DNA from: Saccharopolyspora soli
GTDB taxonomy: Bacteria; Actinomycetota; Actinomycetes; Mycobacteriales; Pseudonocardiaceae
NCBI RefSeq assembly: GCF_022678645.1
Contig: NZ_JALBWV010000036.1
Span: forward strand, 1-64,000
Length of the DNA: 64,000 bases
Direction of reading: 5' to 3'
Both the position numbers and the translations under genes were made by a program. Positions 1 through 7,961 of this stretch are shown piece after piece. Every line of letters starts with the position of its first letter. The first letter of the stretch is position 1. The notes under the pieces were generated by a model. It did no database searches. It worked only from the letters and a program-made list of their open reading frames with translations, and was not told the origin of the DNA.

Positions 1-90
1 CCCCCCCCCCCCCCCCCCCCCCCCAGCGCCCCCGCCGCGGGGGGGCCCCCCCCCCCGGGGGGGGGGGGGGTTTCCCCCCCCCCCCCCACC
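1..90. repeat. Homopolymer C/G runs at the window edge
   Basis: The first ~90 bases are almost entirely runs of C and G, with a few AGCG and TTT interruptions. No reading frame or structure makes sense here. It is most likely a low-quality contig end or assembly artefact, though the bases alone cannot exclude a real low-complexity tract. Bases 91-143 hold nothing I recognise. Confidence 0.6.
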
Positions 91-143
91 ACACACTCCT
101 GCGCGCGGTGGTCCGCCTCAGCTCGGGCGAGGCCGATCCATGT

Positions 144-320
144 TCAGCGGTCGAATCGTCCGGCTTTGACGGCCTGCACGAATCCAGCGACGTTGACGCG
201 CAGTGTCGGGCCGTGGGGATCCTTGGAGTCGCGGATGCGGTCTAAGGAACTCGCGAGCTCGATGCAGGTCCCGGTGTTGGCGCTGTAGCTGGACTTGTGC
301 CAGGTTGGTTCAGCGTTCAT
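144..320 (-). CDS. DUF397 domain protein
   Basis: A 58-residue protein, read directly from the bases, beginning MNAEPTWHKSSYSANTGTCI and ending VKAGRFDR. The W-x-KSSYS start, a central Cys-Ile-Glu segment, RDSKDP and a GFVxAVKAGRFD-like end match the actinobacterial DUF397 family. Its start overlaps the end of the upstream DUF5753 regulator gene by 11 bases, so the two are probably translationally coupled. In Streptomyces such pairs (BldB/WhiJ-like, Scr1-like) act as regulator plus small partner, sometimes described as toxin-antitoxin-like. That role here is by family only; DNA targets are unknown. Confidence 0.85.
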   Translation of the reverse strand: MNAEPTWHKSSYSANTGTCIELASSLDRIRDSKDPHGPTLRVNVAGFVQAVKAGRFDR

Positions 321-1155
321 TGCCCTTCTCCATGTTGTTGGCGATGTACCTGATCAGCTTGGCAGACTCGGCCTGGCTCATCGCCACGTCAAGTACTTTC
401 TCTGCTGCTCGTCGGTAGGTGCGCACGTCTGAGTCTTCGTGCAAGAACAACGCGGACTTGCGGTTTTCCAGGTGCACGACCGTTCCCTCACCTGTCTCTA
501 TGAGGTGGAAAGGTCCTTCGAGCGCGGGGTGCCATCCGGTGTCGAAACGAAAAACCCGCAGATCGATGTTGGGGCGCCGGGCAACCTCCAAGATGTACCT
601 GAGCTGCTTGATCATCGCCTCTCGATCGCCGAGCAGCTGCCGGAGGGCGGCTTCTCCAACGAGAGCTACGAAACGGGCAGGTTTATCACGAGTGATCACA
701 TCGCGGCGTCCGATCCGAACGGCTATCCGTGTGGCCAACTCGCCCGCTGGAACGCTCGCCTCCGTCATGACAGTGCGGATGTAGTCGTTCGTCTGGAGCA
801 GTCCTGGAATCAGCAGCGGCGACACCTCAATAATTTTCGTCGCGTTCTGTTCGAAGTCAATGAAGGCGGCTAGTTGCTGACGCTGAGCTGGAAGCGTCGT
901 GGCCACCCAGTTCGAGTCATTCGCGCCGTAGGCCAGATCTACGATCTCCTCGTATCGCTCACCGTTGACGCCGAGCGACGTGAGGATTTGTGCGACCTGC
1001 TCGGGTTTCGGGGTTCGCTCGCCGGTTTCCCAGCGGGAGAGCACTCCGGGGTCGCGCCCCAGCTGAGCGGCGAATGCTCTCACGGTCAGGTCGCGGTCCT
1101 GCCTTGCTTGGCGCAACGCGCTCCCCAGAGCCCGCCCTTTCGGTGTTTTGGTCAT
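310..1155 (-). CDS. XRE-type HTH regulator with DUF5753 domain
   Basis: 281 residues from an ATG that begins MTKTPKGRALGSALRQARQD; upstream in-frame residues do not fit the family. The first ~75 residues form a Cro/C1 helix-turn-helix (LTVRAFAAQLGRDPGVLSRW, then ERTPKPEQV). The remainder is the long DUF5753 domain (FEQNATKIIEVSPLLIPGLL, then a LRQLLGDR-like region) found in Scr1/WhiJ-like regulators. Together with the overlapping DUF397 gene downstream it makes the standard actinobacterial regulator pair, linked to development or antibiotic production in Streptomyces. A divergent unknown gene starts at 1323; the 167 bases between should hold both promoters. Confidence 0.9.
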   Translation of the reverse strand: MTKTPKGRALGSALRQARQDRDLTVRAFAAQLGRDPGVLSRWETGERTPKPEQVAQILTSLGVNGERYEEIVDLAYGANDSNWVATTLPAQRQQLAAFIDFEQNATKIIEVSPLLIPGLLQTNDYIRTVMTEASVPAGELATRIAVRIGRRDVITRDKPARFVALVGEAALRQLLGDREAMIKQLRYILEVARRPNIDLRVFRFDTGWHPALEGPFHLIETGEGTVVHLENRKSALFLHEDSDVRTYRRAAEKVLDVAMSQAESAKLIRYIANNMEKGNER

Positions 1156-1322
1156 GGTGCGTCTCCGTGTTGTCGCCGATGCAACGCCATCTTCAGCGTC
1201 CGGACCTGCGCGCATCACCTGTTGCGCCCACGGTCACGACCTTGTTGATGATGCCACGTTGCCCGATTGTTGGGAGTGACTAGATCGTGGCAACGAAAAC
1301 GCCTGCTAAGGGAGGAAGTCTA

Positions 1323-1814
1323 ATGCACGAACGGCTGCGGGACGTGAGACACGCGGATGGGCTGGCTAACCAGATTCGGCATTTCCAGTACCGGGAGGGG
1401 GTTGTGCCGGAGTGGTGCAGGTTCGCGCACATCCGTTGCGGCGCAAGCGATTCCTTGGTCCGGTCTTGGTGCCGACAGCTGTTCCAGGCGACCGAAGTGG
1501 AGGATTGCTCGGCGCCGGGGGAGCCGCGCCCTGGGCTGCCGGTGGGGATGCGCGAATGCGCGGATTGCTTTGTGGCGGTCAAGTTTCCGGGCCTCACCGA
1601 CCGAACGCCGGTGGACGGGATGATCCCAGCACGGATCGACACACCGCGCGAGATGGCGTCAGCGATGCAGGTGCTGCAACAGGATCTGGTGGACGAAGCG
1701 AGCCGCATCCCGGCCGGTGACGTGGACCCCGCGCGCCTGGGCAGATTGGCTGCCGACACCGAACGCTTCGCCAGCGCCCTGCGCCGTTTCGGCTGGCTGG
1801 CCACGCGGGGCTGA
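1323..1814 (+). CDS. Hypothetical protein, Cys-containing
   Basis: 163 residues, not recognised. ATG at 1323 is chosen because GGAGG at 1311-1315 sits 7 bases upstream; a GTG at 1287 would add 12 residues. The protein has several Cys (EWCRF, IRCG, SWCRQ, ECADCF) including a CxxC, which could bind a metal or form disulfides, but nothing identifies a family. The C-terminal third is charged and probably helical. It is divergent from the DUF5753/DUF397 pair, a position where such regulators often have a target or partner gene; that link is inference. Confidence 0.6.
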   Translation: MHERLRDVRHADGLANQIRHFQYREGVVPEWCRFAHIRCGASDSLVRSWCRQLFQATEVEDCSAPGEPRPGLPVGMRECADCFVAVKFPGLTDRTPVDGMIPARIDTPREMASAMQVLQQDLVDEASRIPAGDVDPARLGRLAADTERFASALRRFGWLATRG

Positions 1815-1817
1815 CGG

Positions 1818-2645
1818 TCACATAGGCGGGTACTTGAACAGCGGGACGGGCGGGACGGGCTCGGGGAACGCGTCCAGCACCTCTGATTCGGTCAGCAGGG
1901 CTATCACCTGATCCACAGTGGACGAGGACATGTCGGCGAGGGCGATGTGGAAGTTGTCGTCGCCGTACTGCTCTGCCGCCAGGATGGTGGGGATCTGTCG
2001 GATGAGGATTTCGGCATCGGAGCGGTTCTCGGTCCACCAGTGTTCGAAGTTGCGCAGTAGCACACCACCTCCCCAGATGGAGCGAAGGCTGATCGTCAGG
2101 ATGAACGTAGCGACGATGTCCGCTCCATCTGTTGTGGGTTTGCGAGTTTCGCCGCCCCGCGAGTTCTGGGCGGGGATGGTGCGGGCGAGGTCGAGCTGGG
2201 CGCCGACTCCGCCGGTGGTGGTGACGTGGTCAACGAACGACTCGAACCGGTGAGGCGGCAGGTTGATGTGCACACCCGCCTGGGCTTGCAGCGCGTTGTC
2301 GAAGTCCGGGTTGTCGCAGATGGTCACGGACGGCCCGGGCGGTGGCGGCTCGGGTTCGATGACCTCGGCGACGAAGAGGATGTACTCCCATCTGTTGATG
2401 GAGTCGTACATGTAGTCGGGGAACGACACTGATTCCATGATCGCGCGGAGTTCGTCGTGCTCCTGCCGTGAGATGGGGAAGCGCTCCTCCTGCAGCGCGG
2501 CCAACAGCACGTCGAGGACGTCGCCGTACTCGCCATCTTCGGCCGCCCTGGACATGAACTGGTAGGTCTTCTCGGGGAGGCGGTCCCGCATCCCGCCGAA
2601 CAGGGCGTCCACCCTGTTCGCGAACTCGACGTCGTCCATGGTCAT
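1818..2645 (-). CDS. Putative EndoU-toxin immunity protein, copy 1
   Basis: 275 residues. The start at 2645 (MTMDDVEF) gives an ATGA overlap with the stop of copy 2, so the pair is translationally coupled. Residues ~3-90 (MDDVEFANRVDAL, RLPEKTY, ISRQEHDELRAIMESV) resemble the short helical MafI-type immunity proteins that accompany EndoU toxins in actinobacteria. About 180 further residues form a second domain with GVHINLPPHRFESFVDHVTT, DLARTIP and GGGVLLRNFEHWWTENR motifs that I do not recognise. Its last ~75 codons are almost identical to those of copy 3. The immunity role is inferred from position behind the toxin gene and the N-terminal resemblance. Confidence 0.65.
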   Translation of the reverse strand: MTMDDVEFANRVDALFGGMRDRLPEKTYQFMSRAAEDGEYGDVLDVLLAALQEERFPISRQEHDELRAIMESVSFPDYMYDSINRWEYILFVAEVIEPEPPPPGPSVTICDNPDFDNALQAQAGVHINLPPHRFESFVDHVTTTGGVGAQLDLARTIPAQNSRGGETRKPTTDGADIVATFILTISLRSIWGGGVLLRNFEHWWTENRSDAEILIRQIPTILAAEQYGDDNFHIALADMSSSTVDQVIALLTESEVLDAFPEPVPPVPLFKYPPM

Positions 2646-3496
2646 TTCTTCTCGGGTCGGTTCAGCACACCAGACCTGGTCGTTGGGTACTTGAAAGTTG
2701 GAATGGGCGCGGGATTGAGGGATTCTTCGACTTCGGCATTGGCGAGGGCGGTAATGACTTCTGCTGTGGTGGCCGGGGAAATGTCGGCGAGAGCGACGTG
2801 GAGGGTGGCGTCGCCGTATCGTTCTGCCGCCAGGATCGTGGGCATCTGGCGGATGAGGGTCTTCGCCTCGGGGTGGGCTGTGGTCCACCAGTGCTCGAAG
2901 TTACGCAGCAGGATGCCGCCGCCCCGAATTGAGCAGGCGCTGACCATCAGGATCAACATGGAGACGATCTTCGATTCCATCGTCGTCGGCTTGCAGGTTC
3001 TGCCGTTCCGCATGTACTCGTCGGGAATGGTGCGAGCCAGGTCGACTTGGATACCGACTCCGGCTGTGGTGGTGAAGTGGTCCACGAACGGACCGTGCAG
3101 GCTTGGTGGCAGGTCGATGTGCAGTGCGACCTCGTGCCGCAGTGCGTCGCCGAAGTCGGGGTTCTCGTGCGCGGTCACCGGCCGCGCGGGGGCATCCGCG
3201 ATGCGCTCATCATCGATGATGAGCGCTGCGGCGACGATGTTCTCCCAGTCGTTGATGGAGCCGAGGAACTTGACCGGCAGGTCGAGGTGCCCCATGACGG
3301 CGCACAGCTCGTCCCTCTCCCGCTGAGAGATCGGGACCTTCCCTCGGCCGATGATCCCCAGCAGGAGATCCAGCACCACGGCGTGCTCACCAGCAGGGGT
3401 CGGGCCGGGCGTGAAGAATATGTCCTTGTACTGCAGTCGGTCACGCATCTGGTCAACGAGTGCGTCCGTCCGCTTCATGAACTCGACGTCGTCCAT
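2642..3496 (-). CDS. Putative EndoU-toxin immunity protein, copy 2
   Basis: 284 residues, MDDVEFMKRTDALVDQMRDR at the start. It has the same two-part build as its neighbours: a MafI-like N-terminal ~90 residues and a C-terminal domain with LHIDLPPSLHGPFVDHFTTT and GGGILLRNFEHWWTT. It is the most divergent of the three, with a different tail (IPTFKYPTTRSGVLNRPEKK). It overlaps copy 1 by 4 bases (ATGA) and lies 18 bases downstream of copy 3, consistent with one transcript behind the toxin. Divergent copies often protect against toxins carried by other strains; that is inference. Confidence 0.65.
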   Translation of the reverse strand: MDDVEFMKRTDALVDQMRDRLQYKDIFFTPGPTPAGEHAVVLDLLLGIIGRGKVPISQRERDELCAVMGHLDLPVKFLGSINDWENIVAAALIIDDERIADAPARPVTAHENPDFGDALRHEVALHIDLPPSLHGPFVDHFTTTAGVGIQVDLARTIPDEYMRNGRTCKPTTMESKIVSMLILMVSACSIRGGGILLRNFEHWWTTAHPEAKTLIRQMPTILAAERYGDATLHVALADISPATTAEVITALANAEVEESLNPAPIPTFKYPTTRSGVLNRPEKK

Positions 3497-3514
3497 GATC
3501 GCAATCCTCCACCG

Positions 3515-4360
3515 TCACATGGGCGGGTATTTGAACACCGGGACTGGTGGGATGGGCTCGGGGAATGCGTCCAGCACCTCCGATTCGGCCAGTACCGCGA
3601 GCACCTGCTCGACAGTGGACGAGGACATGTCGGCGAGGGCGATGTGGAAGTTGTCGTCGCCGTACTGCTCTGCCGCCAGGATGGTGGGTATCTGGCGGAT
3701 CAGGGACTCGGCGTCGGAACGGTTCTTGGTCCACCACTGTTCGAAGCCGCGTAGGAGGATGCCGCCGCCCCAGATGGAGCAGCTGCTGATTACCTGGATC
3801 AGCACGGGGACGAAGTTCGCTTCCTCCTTCGTCGGTTTGTGCACCTTGCCTTTCCGCAGGTACTGGTCGGGGTTGGTACGGGCGAGGTTGACCTCGACAC
3901 CGACCCCGACGGCAGCGGAGAAGTGGTCCACGAACGGCTCGTACAGCCGGGTCGGCAGATCGACGTGCAGCCCCACCTGGGTCCGCAGCGTGCGGGCGAA
4001 GTCGGGGTTCTCGTGCACGATCACCGACGGTCCGGACGGACCTGGTGGTTCGGGCTCGTCTCTGTCCGGCTCGTCATCGATGACGTTCAGCGACGAGACG
4101 ATGTTCTCCCAATCGTTGATGAAGTCGTACATCTCGACCGGGAGTCGGTAAAATCCCATGACCGCACGTAGTTCATCGCGTTCGCGCTGTGCCACTGGGG
4201 TTTCGGTGTTCTTCAGGAAAGCCAGAAGGTTGTCGAGGACTTCGGCGTGTTCACCGGCGTGCGCTGCGCCGCACATGGAGTCGTAGTCCCTTTCAGGCAA
4301 GCGATCACGCATTCGGTGCAGAAGGTCATCGGTTCGATTCATGAATTCGATCTCGTCCAT
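3515..4360 (-). CDS. Putative EndoU-toxin immunity protein, copy 3 (toxin-proximal)
   Basis: 281 residues, MDEIEFMNRTDDLLHRMRDR at the start. The ATG at 4360 is only 2 bases from the toxin stop codon, so this is the best candidate for the cognate immunity gene. Same layout as copies 1 and 2: helical N-terminal part, a Pro/Asp/Glu-rich linker (residues ~98-110, DDEPDRDEPEPPGPSGPS), then the domain with LHVDLPTRLYEPFVDHFSAA and GGGILLRGFEQWWTKNR. No signal peptide, so cytoplasmic, as expected for protection against an RNase-type toxin. Function is assigned by context. Confidence 0.7.
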   Translation of the reverse strand: MDEIEFMNRTDDLLHRMRDRLPERDYDSMCGAAHAGEHAEVLDNLLAFLKNTETPVAQRERDELRAVMGFYRLPVEMYDFINDWENIVSSLNVIDDEPDRDEPEPPGPSGPSVIVHENPDFARTLRTQVGLHVDLPTRLYEPFVDHFSAAVGVGVEVNLARTNPDQYLRKGKVHKPTKEEANFVPVLIQVISSCSIWGGGILLRGFEQWWTKNRSDAESLIRQIPTILAAEQYGDDNFHIALADMSSSTVEQVLAVLAESEVLDAFPEPIPPVPVFKYPPM

Positions 4361-4362
4361 GA

Positions 4363-6096
4363 TCACAGCCTTCTTGGGTTCTCGTTGACGCCGGGTCCGC
4401 TTCTTGGGTACGCGGTTACCACACTGCCGTCCTCTCTGATTATTGCTTCGATGAGGACGCCATCCCGGACTCCGGCGACCTTCCAGGTACCGTTGTTCTG
4501 TTTGAATGGCGGGCCGTCTGGGTTCTTCGCCACGTCCTGAACACGGCTCAGGATGTCTGCCCTGTCCCATCCTGGCGGCGGCGGAAACTCCGTCTTTCCC
4601 GGGTTTCCGGTCCCGGCGAGGTGGCCACCGCCGGTCTGGTCGCCGTCGAGGATGTGCGTCGCCCGCTCAGCGGTGACGTGCACGGATGCCGGGTCGGGGT
4701 GCGGTCCGGCCACTCCTGCCCAGGCGTCGTACGGCGCGGTGCCGAGGTGTTGTTCGAGTCCATGGTCTGCCTGATCGTAGGCCCGTCGCTCGGACTCCAG
4801 TGTGACCGCCTCGGCATCGCGCGCCCAGGCGTGCAGCCGGTCGGAGATGCCGGAGAGCAGCTGGATGGCTTCGCCGCGCTCGTACTCGTACGTTGCCTTG
4901 ATTTTGGGGGTGATGGTCTTGATAGCCGCATACCTGCCGGTCTCGTAGCCCAGTTCAGCGAGCTGAGCGATCGAATACCTCCGCAAAAGGCCAAGTGCGG
5001 AGAAGACATCCAGATCGTCCAGCGACTCGTAGAGCTTCGCGATGCTCTTCTGGGCGTTGCGCACCGCTTTGGACAGCACCCGGCACGATTCGCTCAGCGC
5101 ACTGCACGCGGAGGTGAGCACGGGCAGGATTTCCGAGGTCCCGCACAACTGGGACTTGGAAGCCCAGTATTCGCGGATGCGGTCGAAGACCTCGCCGTGG
5201 TTGGTCTCCACCAAGCCGTCTATGAGGGTGTCGCCGGATTGCGATACCTCCACAAGCGTTTTGCGGAAGCTCGCCCACTCCTTGTGGCCGTACATGAGCC
5301 GATCGGGATCGCCGTCGGGCCAGTACTCGTAGCCCCAGTCCTCCAGGGCTTGCGCGGGGGCGCCGGAACCGCTGGGTGGTGGTTCGGGGCCGGGGCGGAC
5401 GGTGTCGACCGGGAGCTGCGGTAATCGCTCGGGCAGTTCGCCGCCGCGCCCGGCGACGGAGGCTTCTTCGGAGTCGACGTAGTTGTTGCCGGTGTCGGTC
5501 ATGCCTTGCGCGACGCCGCCCAGCAGATCCGTCGCGGCGCCGAGCACCGCCCACACCGCCCGCGCGGTGTCGTCGTAGAGGGTTCGCCACGGGGCCAGCA
5601 CCGGGTCGGCTCCGGCCATGCCCACAGCGTTCGCGTGCAGGTTCCGGCTGGTCCAGGCCATGTTGTCGGCCAGCTGCTGCTGGAGTCCGTGGAACGACCG
5701 CGCGGCGCGGCGCAGTTCCTCGACGGAGACATCGACCTCGCCATCGGGCCCGGCGGCCGGGCCCGCCGACATCGGCACGGTCGCCGACCCGCGCGACGCC
5801 CCGCTGCCGCCATCCCAGATGGCCAGGTTCGCCTGGTGCGCGCTGAGGTAGTTCTCGTCGATCAGCGACAGCAGATCCGCCATGTCGTCGAGGAATTCGG
5901 TCATCTCCTCGGCTTCGCGAACCCACGTCGCCCGAGCCACCTCGAAGCTCTCGGCAGCCTGCCCGGTCCAGGACGCCCGCAGCGGCCCGAGCGATCCATC
6001 GAGATCAGCCAGCTTCGTTCGGATCTGCCCGGTGGCGTCGCGCACGCTTTCCCACGCCTCACCGATCGCGGCGTACCGAACAGCGAACCGATCCAT
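4363..6096 (-). CDS. WXG-type polymorphic toxin with C-terminal EndoU nuclease
   Basis: 577 residues. The N-terminal ~100 residues are a WXG100/LXG-like helical hairpin with W43-T-G45 in SWTGQAAESF, the mark of type VII (ESX) substrates. A second helical segment (~130-220) is similar in style. Residues ~479-577 match the bacterial EndoU domain: THILDGD with H481, GGGHLAG with H492, PGKTEF with K501, then KVAGVRDGVLIE and the closing VVTAYPRSGPGV. EndoU domains are RNases; the two His and a later polar residue form the active site. It is followed at once by three immunity-like genes. No secretion genes lie in this window, so an ESX system elsewhere would have to export it. Confidence 0.88.
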   Translation of the reverse strand: MDRFAVRYAAIGEAWESVRDATGQIRTKLADLDGSLGPLRASWTGQAAESFEVARATWVREAEEMTEFLDDMADLLSLIDENYLSAHQANLAIWDGGSGASRGSATVPMSAGPAAGPDGEVDVSVEELRRAARSFHGLQQQLADNMAWTSRNLHANAVGMAGADPVLAPWRTLYDDTARAVWAVLGAATDLLGGVAQGMTDTGNNYVDSEEASVAGRGGELPERLPQLPVDTVRPGPEPPPSGSGAPAQALEDWGYEYWPDGDPDRLMYGHKEWASFRKTLVEVSQSGDTLIDGLVETNHGEVFDRIREYWASKSQLCGTSEILPVLTSACSALSESCRVLSKAVRNAQKSIAKLYESLDDLDVFSALGLLRRYSIAQLAELGYETGRYAAIKTITPKIKATYEYERGEAIQLLSGISDRLHAWARDAEAVTLESERRAYDQADHGLEQHLGTAPYDAWAGVAGPHPDPASVHVTAERATHILDGDQTGGGHLAGTGNPGKTEFPPPPGWDRADILSRVQDVAKNPDGPPFKQNNGTWKVAGVRDGVLIEAIIREDGSVVTAYPRSGPGVNENPRRL

Positions 6097-6206
6097 CCCG
6101 TTCCCCCTCGAACTGCGGCAATCCCACAGTCCTAGGACACGCCCAACCGGTGATCAACCGGTTTCGGCGAACTGTGATCAGCGCGCCTGCTCCAGGAGTC
6201 GCTAAT

Positions 6207-7058
6207 TCACTCGTCACTCCGCCGGGTGGCGGTGACCTGCCATGCCGCGCCGCGCAGTCGCACGCCGTCGCTCTGCTGGTGCGGTCGCATCGCCGCGATG
6301 AGCGCCGCGTGCGCGCGTTCGGTGGCGACCGGGTCCGCGTCGCGGCGCATCGCCTGGATCGGGCCCCATTCGAAGAGGAAGTCGGCCGCGTCCGCGGCGT
6401 CGTGTCCCCAAACCTGCGGGGCTTCGACCGGAATCGCGGTCACGTTCGAGAATTCCGCGTCGGTCAGAACCTCGCGGATGCGGGCGGGATCGGCCAGCGA
6501 GGTTGGGCCGGGTTCGTGCGGATCGGTTGGCACCAGCGCCGGTAGGTGTTCCGCCAGCGCGCCGAGCACCGGGCCCAGGTCGTTGCTGTTCATGTCCCGC
6601 AGGCACACGAAAGCCAGCCGTCCGCCCGGTCGCAGGGCGCGGCGGATGTTGGCGAACGCGGCGACCGGATCGGCGAAGAACATCACGCCGAACCTGCTGA
6701 TGGCCACGTCGAACCAGCCGTCCGGGAACGAATGGACCTGGGCGTCGCCCTGCTCGAACGACACGTTGCCGACGCCCTCCCGCGCTGCGGTTTCCCGTGC
6801 GCGGCGCAGCATCGGCGCCGAGAGGTCGAGGCCGACGGCCCGTCCCCGAGTCGCTCGCGCGGCGGCCAGGCAGGTCGTCTGACCGCTGCCGCAGCCGATG
6901 TCGAGCACCCGGTCCCGTTCGCCGATGCTCGCGGCGCTCAGCAGGTGCTCGTTGAACCCGCTGTTCACCGCGTCGTAGCGGTCCTGGTGCTCGGCCCAGT
7001 GCGATCCTTCGTAGCCGTTCCACGCGTCGGCCTGCTGGGTGTTGACGATCGATGCCAC
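6207..7058 (-). CDS. Class I SAM-dependent methyltransferase
   Basis: 283 residues with the SAM-binding motif VLDIGCGSGQTT at residues ~50-61, a motif II-like acidic turn (AVGLDLSAPML) and DVAISRFGVMFFADPVAAF, which places it in the UbiE/Methyltransf_11/25 group. The N-terminal AWNGYEGSHWAEHQDRYD is typical of small-molecule methyltransferases of actinomycetes. It lies 11 bases behind a paralogue at 7070-7897 and is clearly its tandem duplicate (same motifs and length). Substrate unknown. The pair is transcribed away from a TetR gene and is probably repressed by it. Confidence 0.85.
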   Translation of the reverse strand: MASIVNTQQADAWNGYEGSHWAEHQDRYDAVNSGFNEHLLSAASIGERDRVLDIGCGSGQTTCLAAARATRGRAVGLDLSAPMLRRARETAAREGVGNVSFEQGDAQVHSFPDGWFDVAISRFGVMFFADPVAAFANIRRALRPGGRLAFVCLRDMNSNDLGPVLGALAEHLPALVPTDPHEPGPTSLADPARIREVLTDAEFSNVTAIPVEAPQVWGHDAADAADFLFEWGPIQAMRRDADPVATERAHAALIAAMRPHQQSDGVRLRGAAWQVTATRRSDE

Positions 7059-7069
7059 GTTGCTTCCTC

Positions 7070-7897
7070 TCAGTTGGTGGCGCGGACGAGCCAGACGGTT
7101 CCGGGCACCTGAACGCCCTGCGGGGTTTCGTACCGCCGGAGTCCGGCGCGCACCTCGTCGCGAATCTTGTCCACAGTGGATTTATCCAGGCCCTGGAGGT
7201 TGAACTGGACCGGGCCCAGCGAGCAGATGAATTCGGCTGCGGCGGCCGCGTCCTCGCCCAGCACCTCGATGGCTTCGACCCTGTTGACCGTGATGTCGCG
7301 GAATCCGGCCTCGGTGAGAACTTCGTCGATGCGGGCCGGGTCCACCATGGACATCATGCCGCGGGCCGCCGGTGACGGTCCGCTCATGAACTCGGCGAGG
7401 GCGGCGGTGGCGCGGGTGTAGTCACCGTCCGGGTTCGGCGCGGTCGGGCCGATGAACGCCAGTCGACCACCTGGTCGCAGGCCGCGGCGGATGTTGGCGA
7501 ACCCGGCGACCAGGTCGGCGAAGAACATCACGCCGCCCCGACTGATGGCCCGGTCGAAACCGGCTTCCGGGAACGGGTGGACCTGGGCGTCGCCCTGCAC
7601 GAACTCGATGTTCGGGATGCCCGCCGCGTCGGCACGGGCGCGCGCCAGCATGGGGGCGGAGAGGTCGATGCCCGCCACCCGTCCTCGGGTCGCGAGTTCG
7701 GCCGCCAGCCGGGTGGTACGTCCGGTCCCGCACCCGACGTCGAGGACCTGGTGGCCTTCGTCGATCTCGGCGGCGGTGAAGAGGGCGGCGTTGAAATCGT
7801 CGAGCATCCCGTTGTAGCGGTCGGGGTTCTCCGCCCAGAGCCTGCCCTCCCAACCGTTCCACGCCTCGGACTGCTGGATGTTGACCACCGGTCCCAT
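7070..7897 (-). CDS. Class I SAM-dependent methyltransferase (paralogue)
   Basis: 275 residues from MGPVVNIQQSEAWNGWEG; this ATG has AGAGGGG just upstream, and two further in-frame starts upstream would overlap the operator. SAM motif VLDVGCGTGRTTRLA, then VAGIDLSAPMLARARA and DRAISRGGVMFFADLVAGF. First gene of a two-gene operon with the methyltransferase at 6207. The promoter lies under a palindrome at 7916-7934 shared with the divergent tetR. Substrate unknown; a role in detoxification or tailoring is possible but not shown. Confidence 0.85.
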   Translation of the reverse strand: MGPVVNIQQSEAWNGWEGRLWAENPDRYNGMLDDFNAALFTAAEIDEGHQVLDVGCGTGRTTRLAAELATRGRVAGIDLSAPMLARARADAAGIPNIEFVQGDAQVHPFPEAGFDRAISRGGVMFFADLVAGFANIRRGLRPGGRLAFIGPTAPNPDGDYTRATAALAEFMSGPSPAARGMMSMVDPARIDEVLTEAGFRDITVNRVEAIEVLGEDAAAAAEFICSLGPVQFNLQGLDKSTVDKIRDEVRAGLRRYETPQGVQVPGTVWLVRATN

Positions 7898-7915
7898 CGC
7901 TGCCCCTCTCATTTG

Positions 7916-7947
7916 ACTAGAGTCCAACTCTAGTGACTGACTCTAGT
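7916..7947. promoter_or_regulatory. TetR operator between methyltransferase operon and tetR
   Basis: A perfect inverted repeat, ACTAGAGT-CCA-ACTCTAGT, occupies 7916-7934, and the half-site ACTCTAGT is repeated at 7940-7947. It lies in the 64-base space between two divergent start codons, one of them a TetR-family gene. This is the standard position for an autoregulating TetR operator. Binding is inferred. Confidence 0.75.
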
Positions 7948-7961
7948 TATAGACTCCGGTC

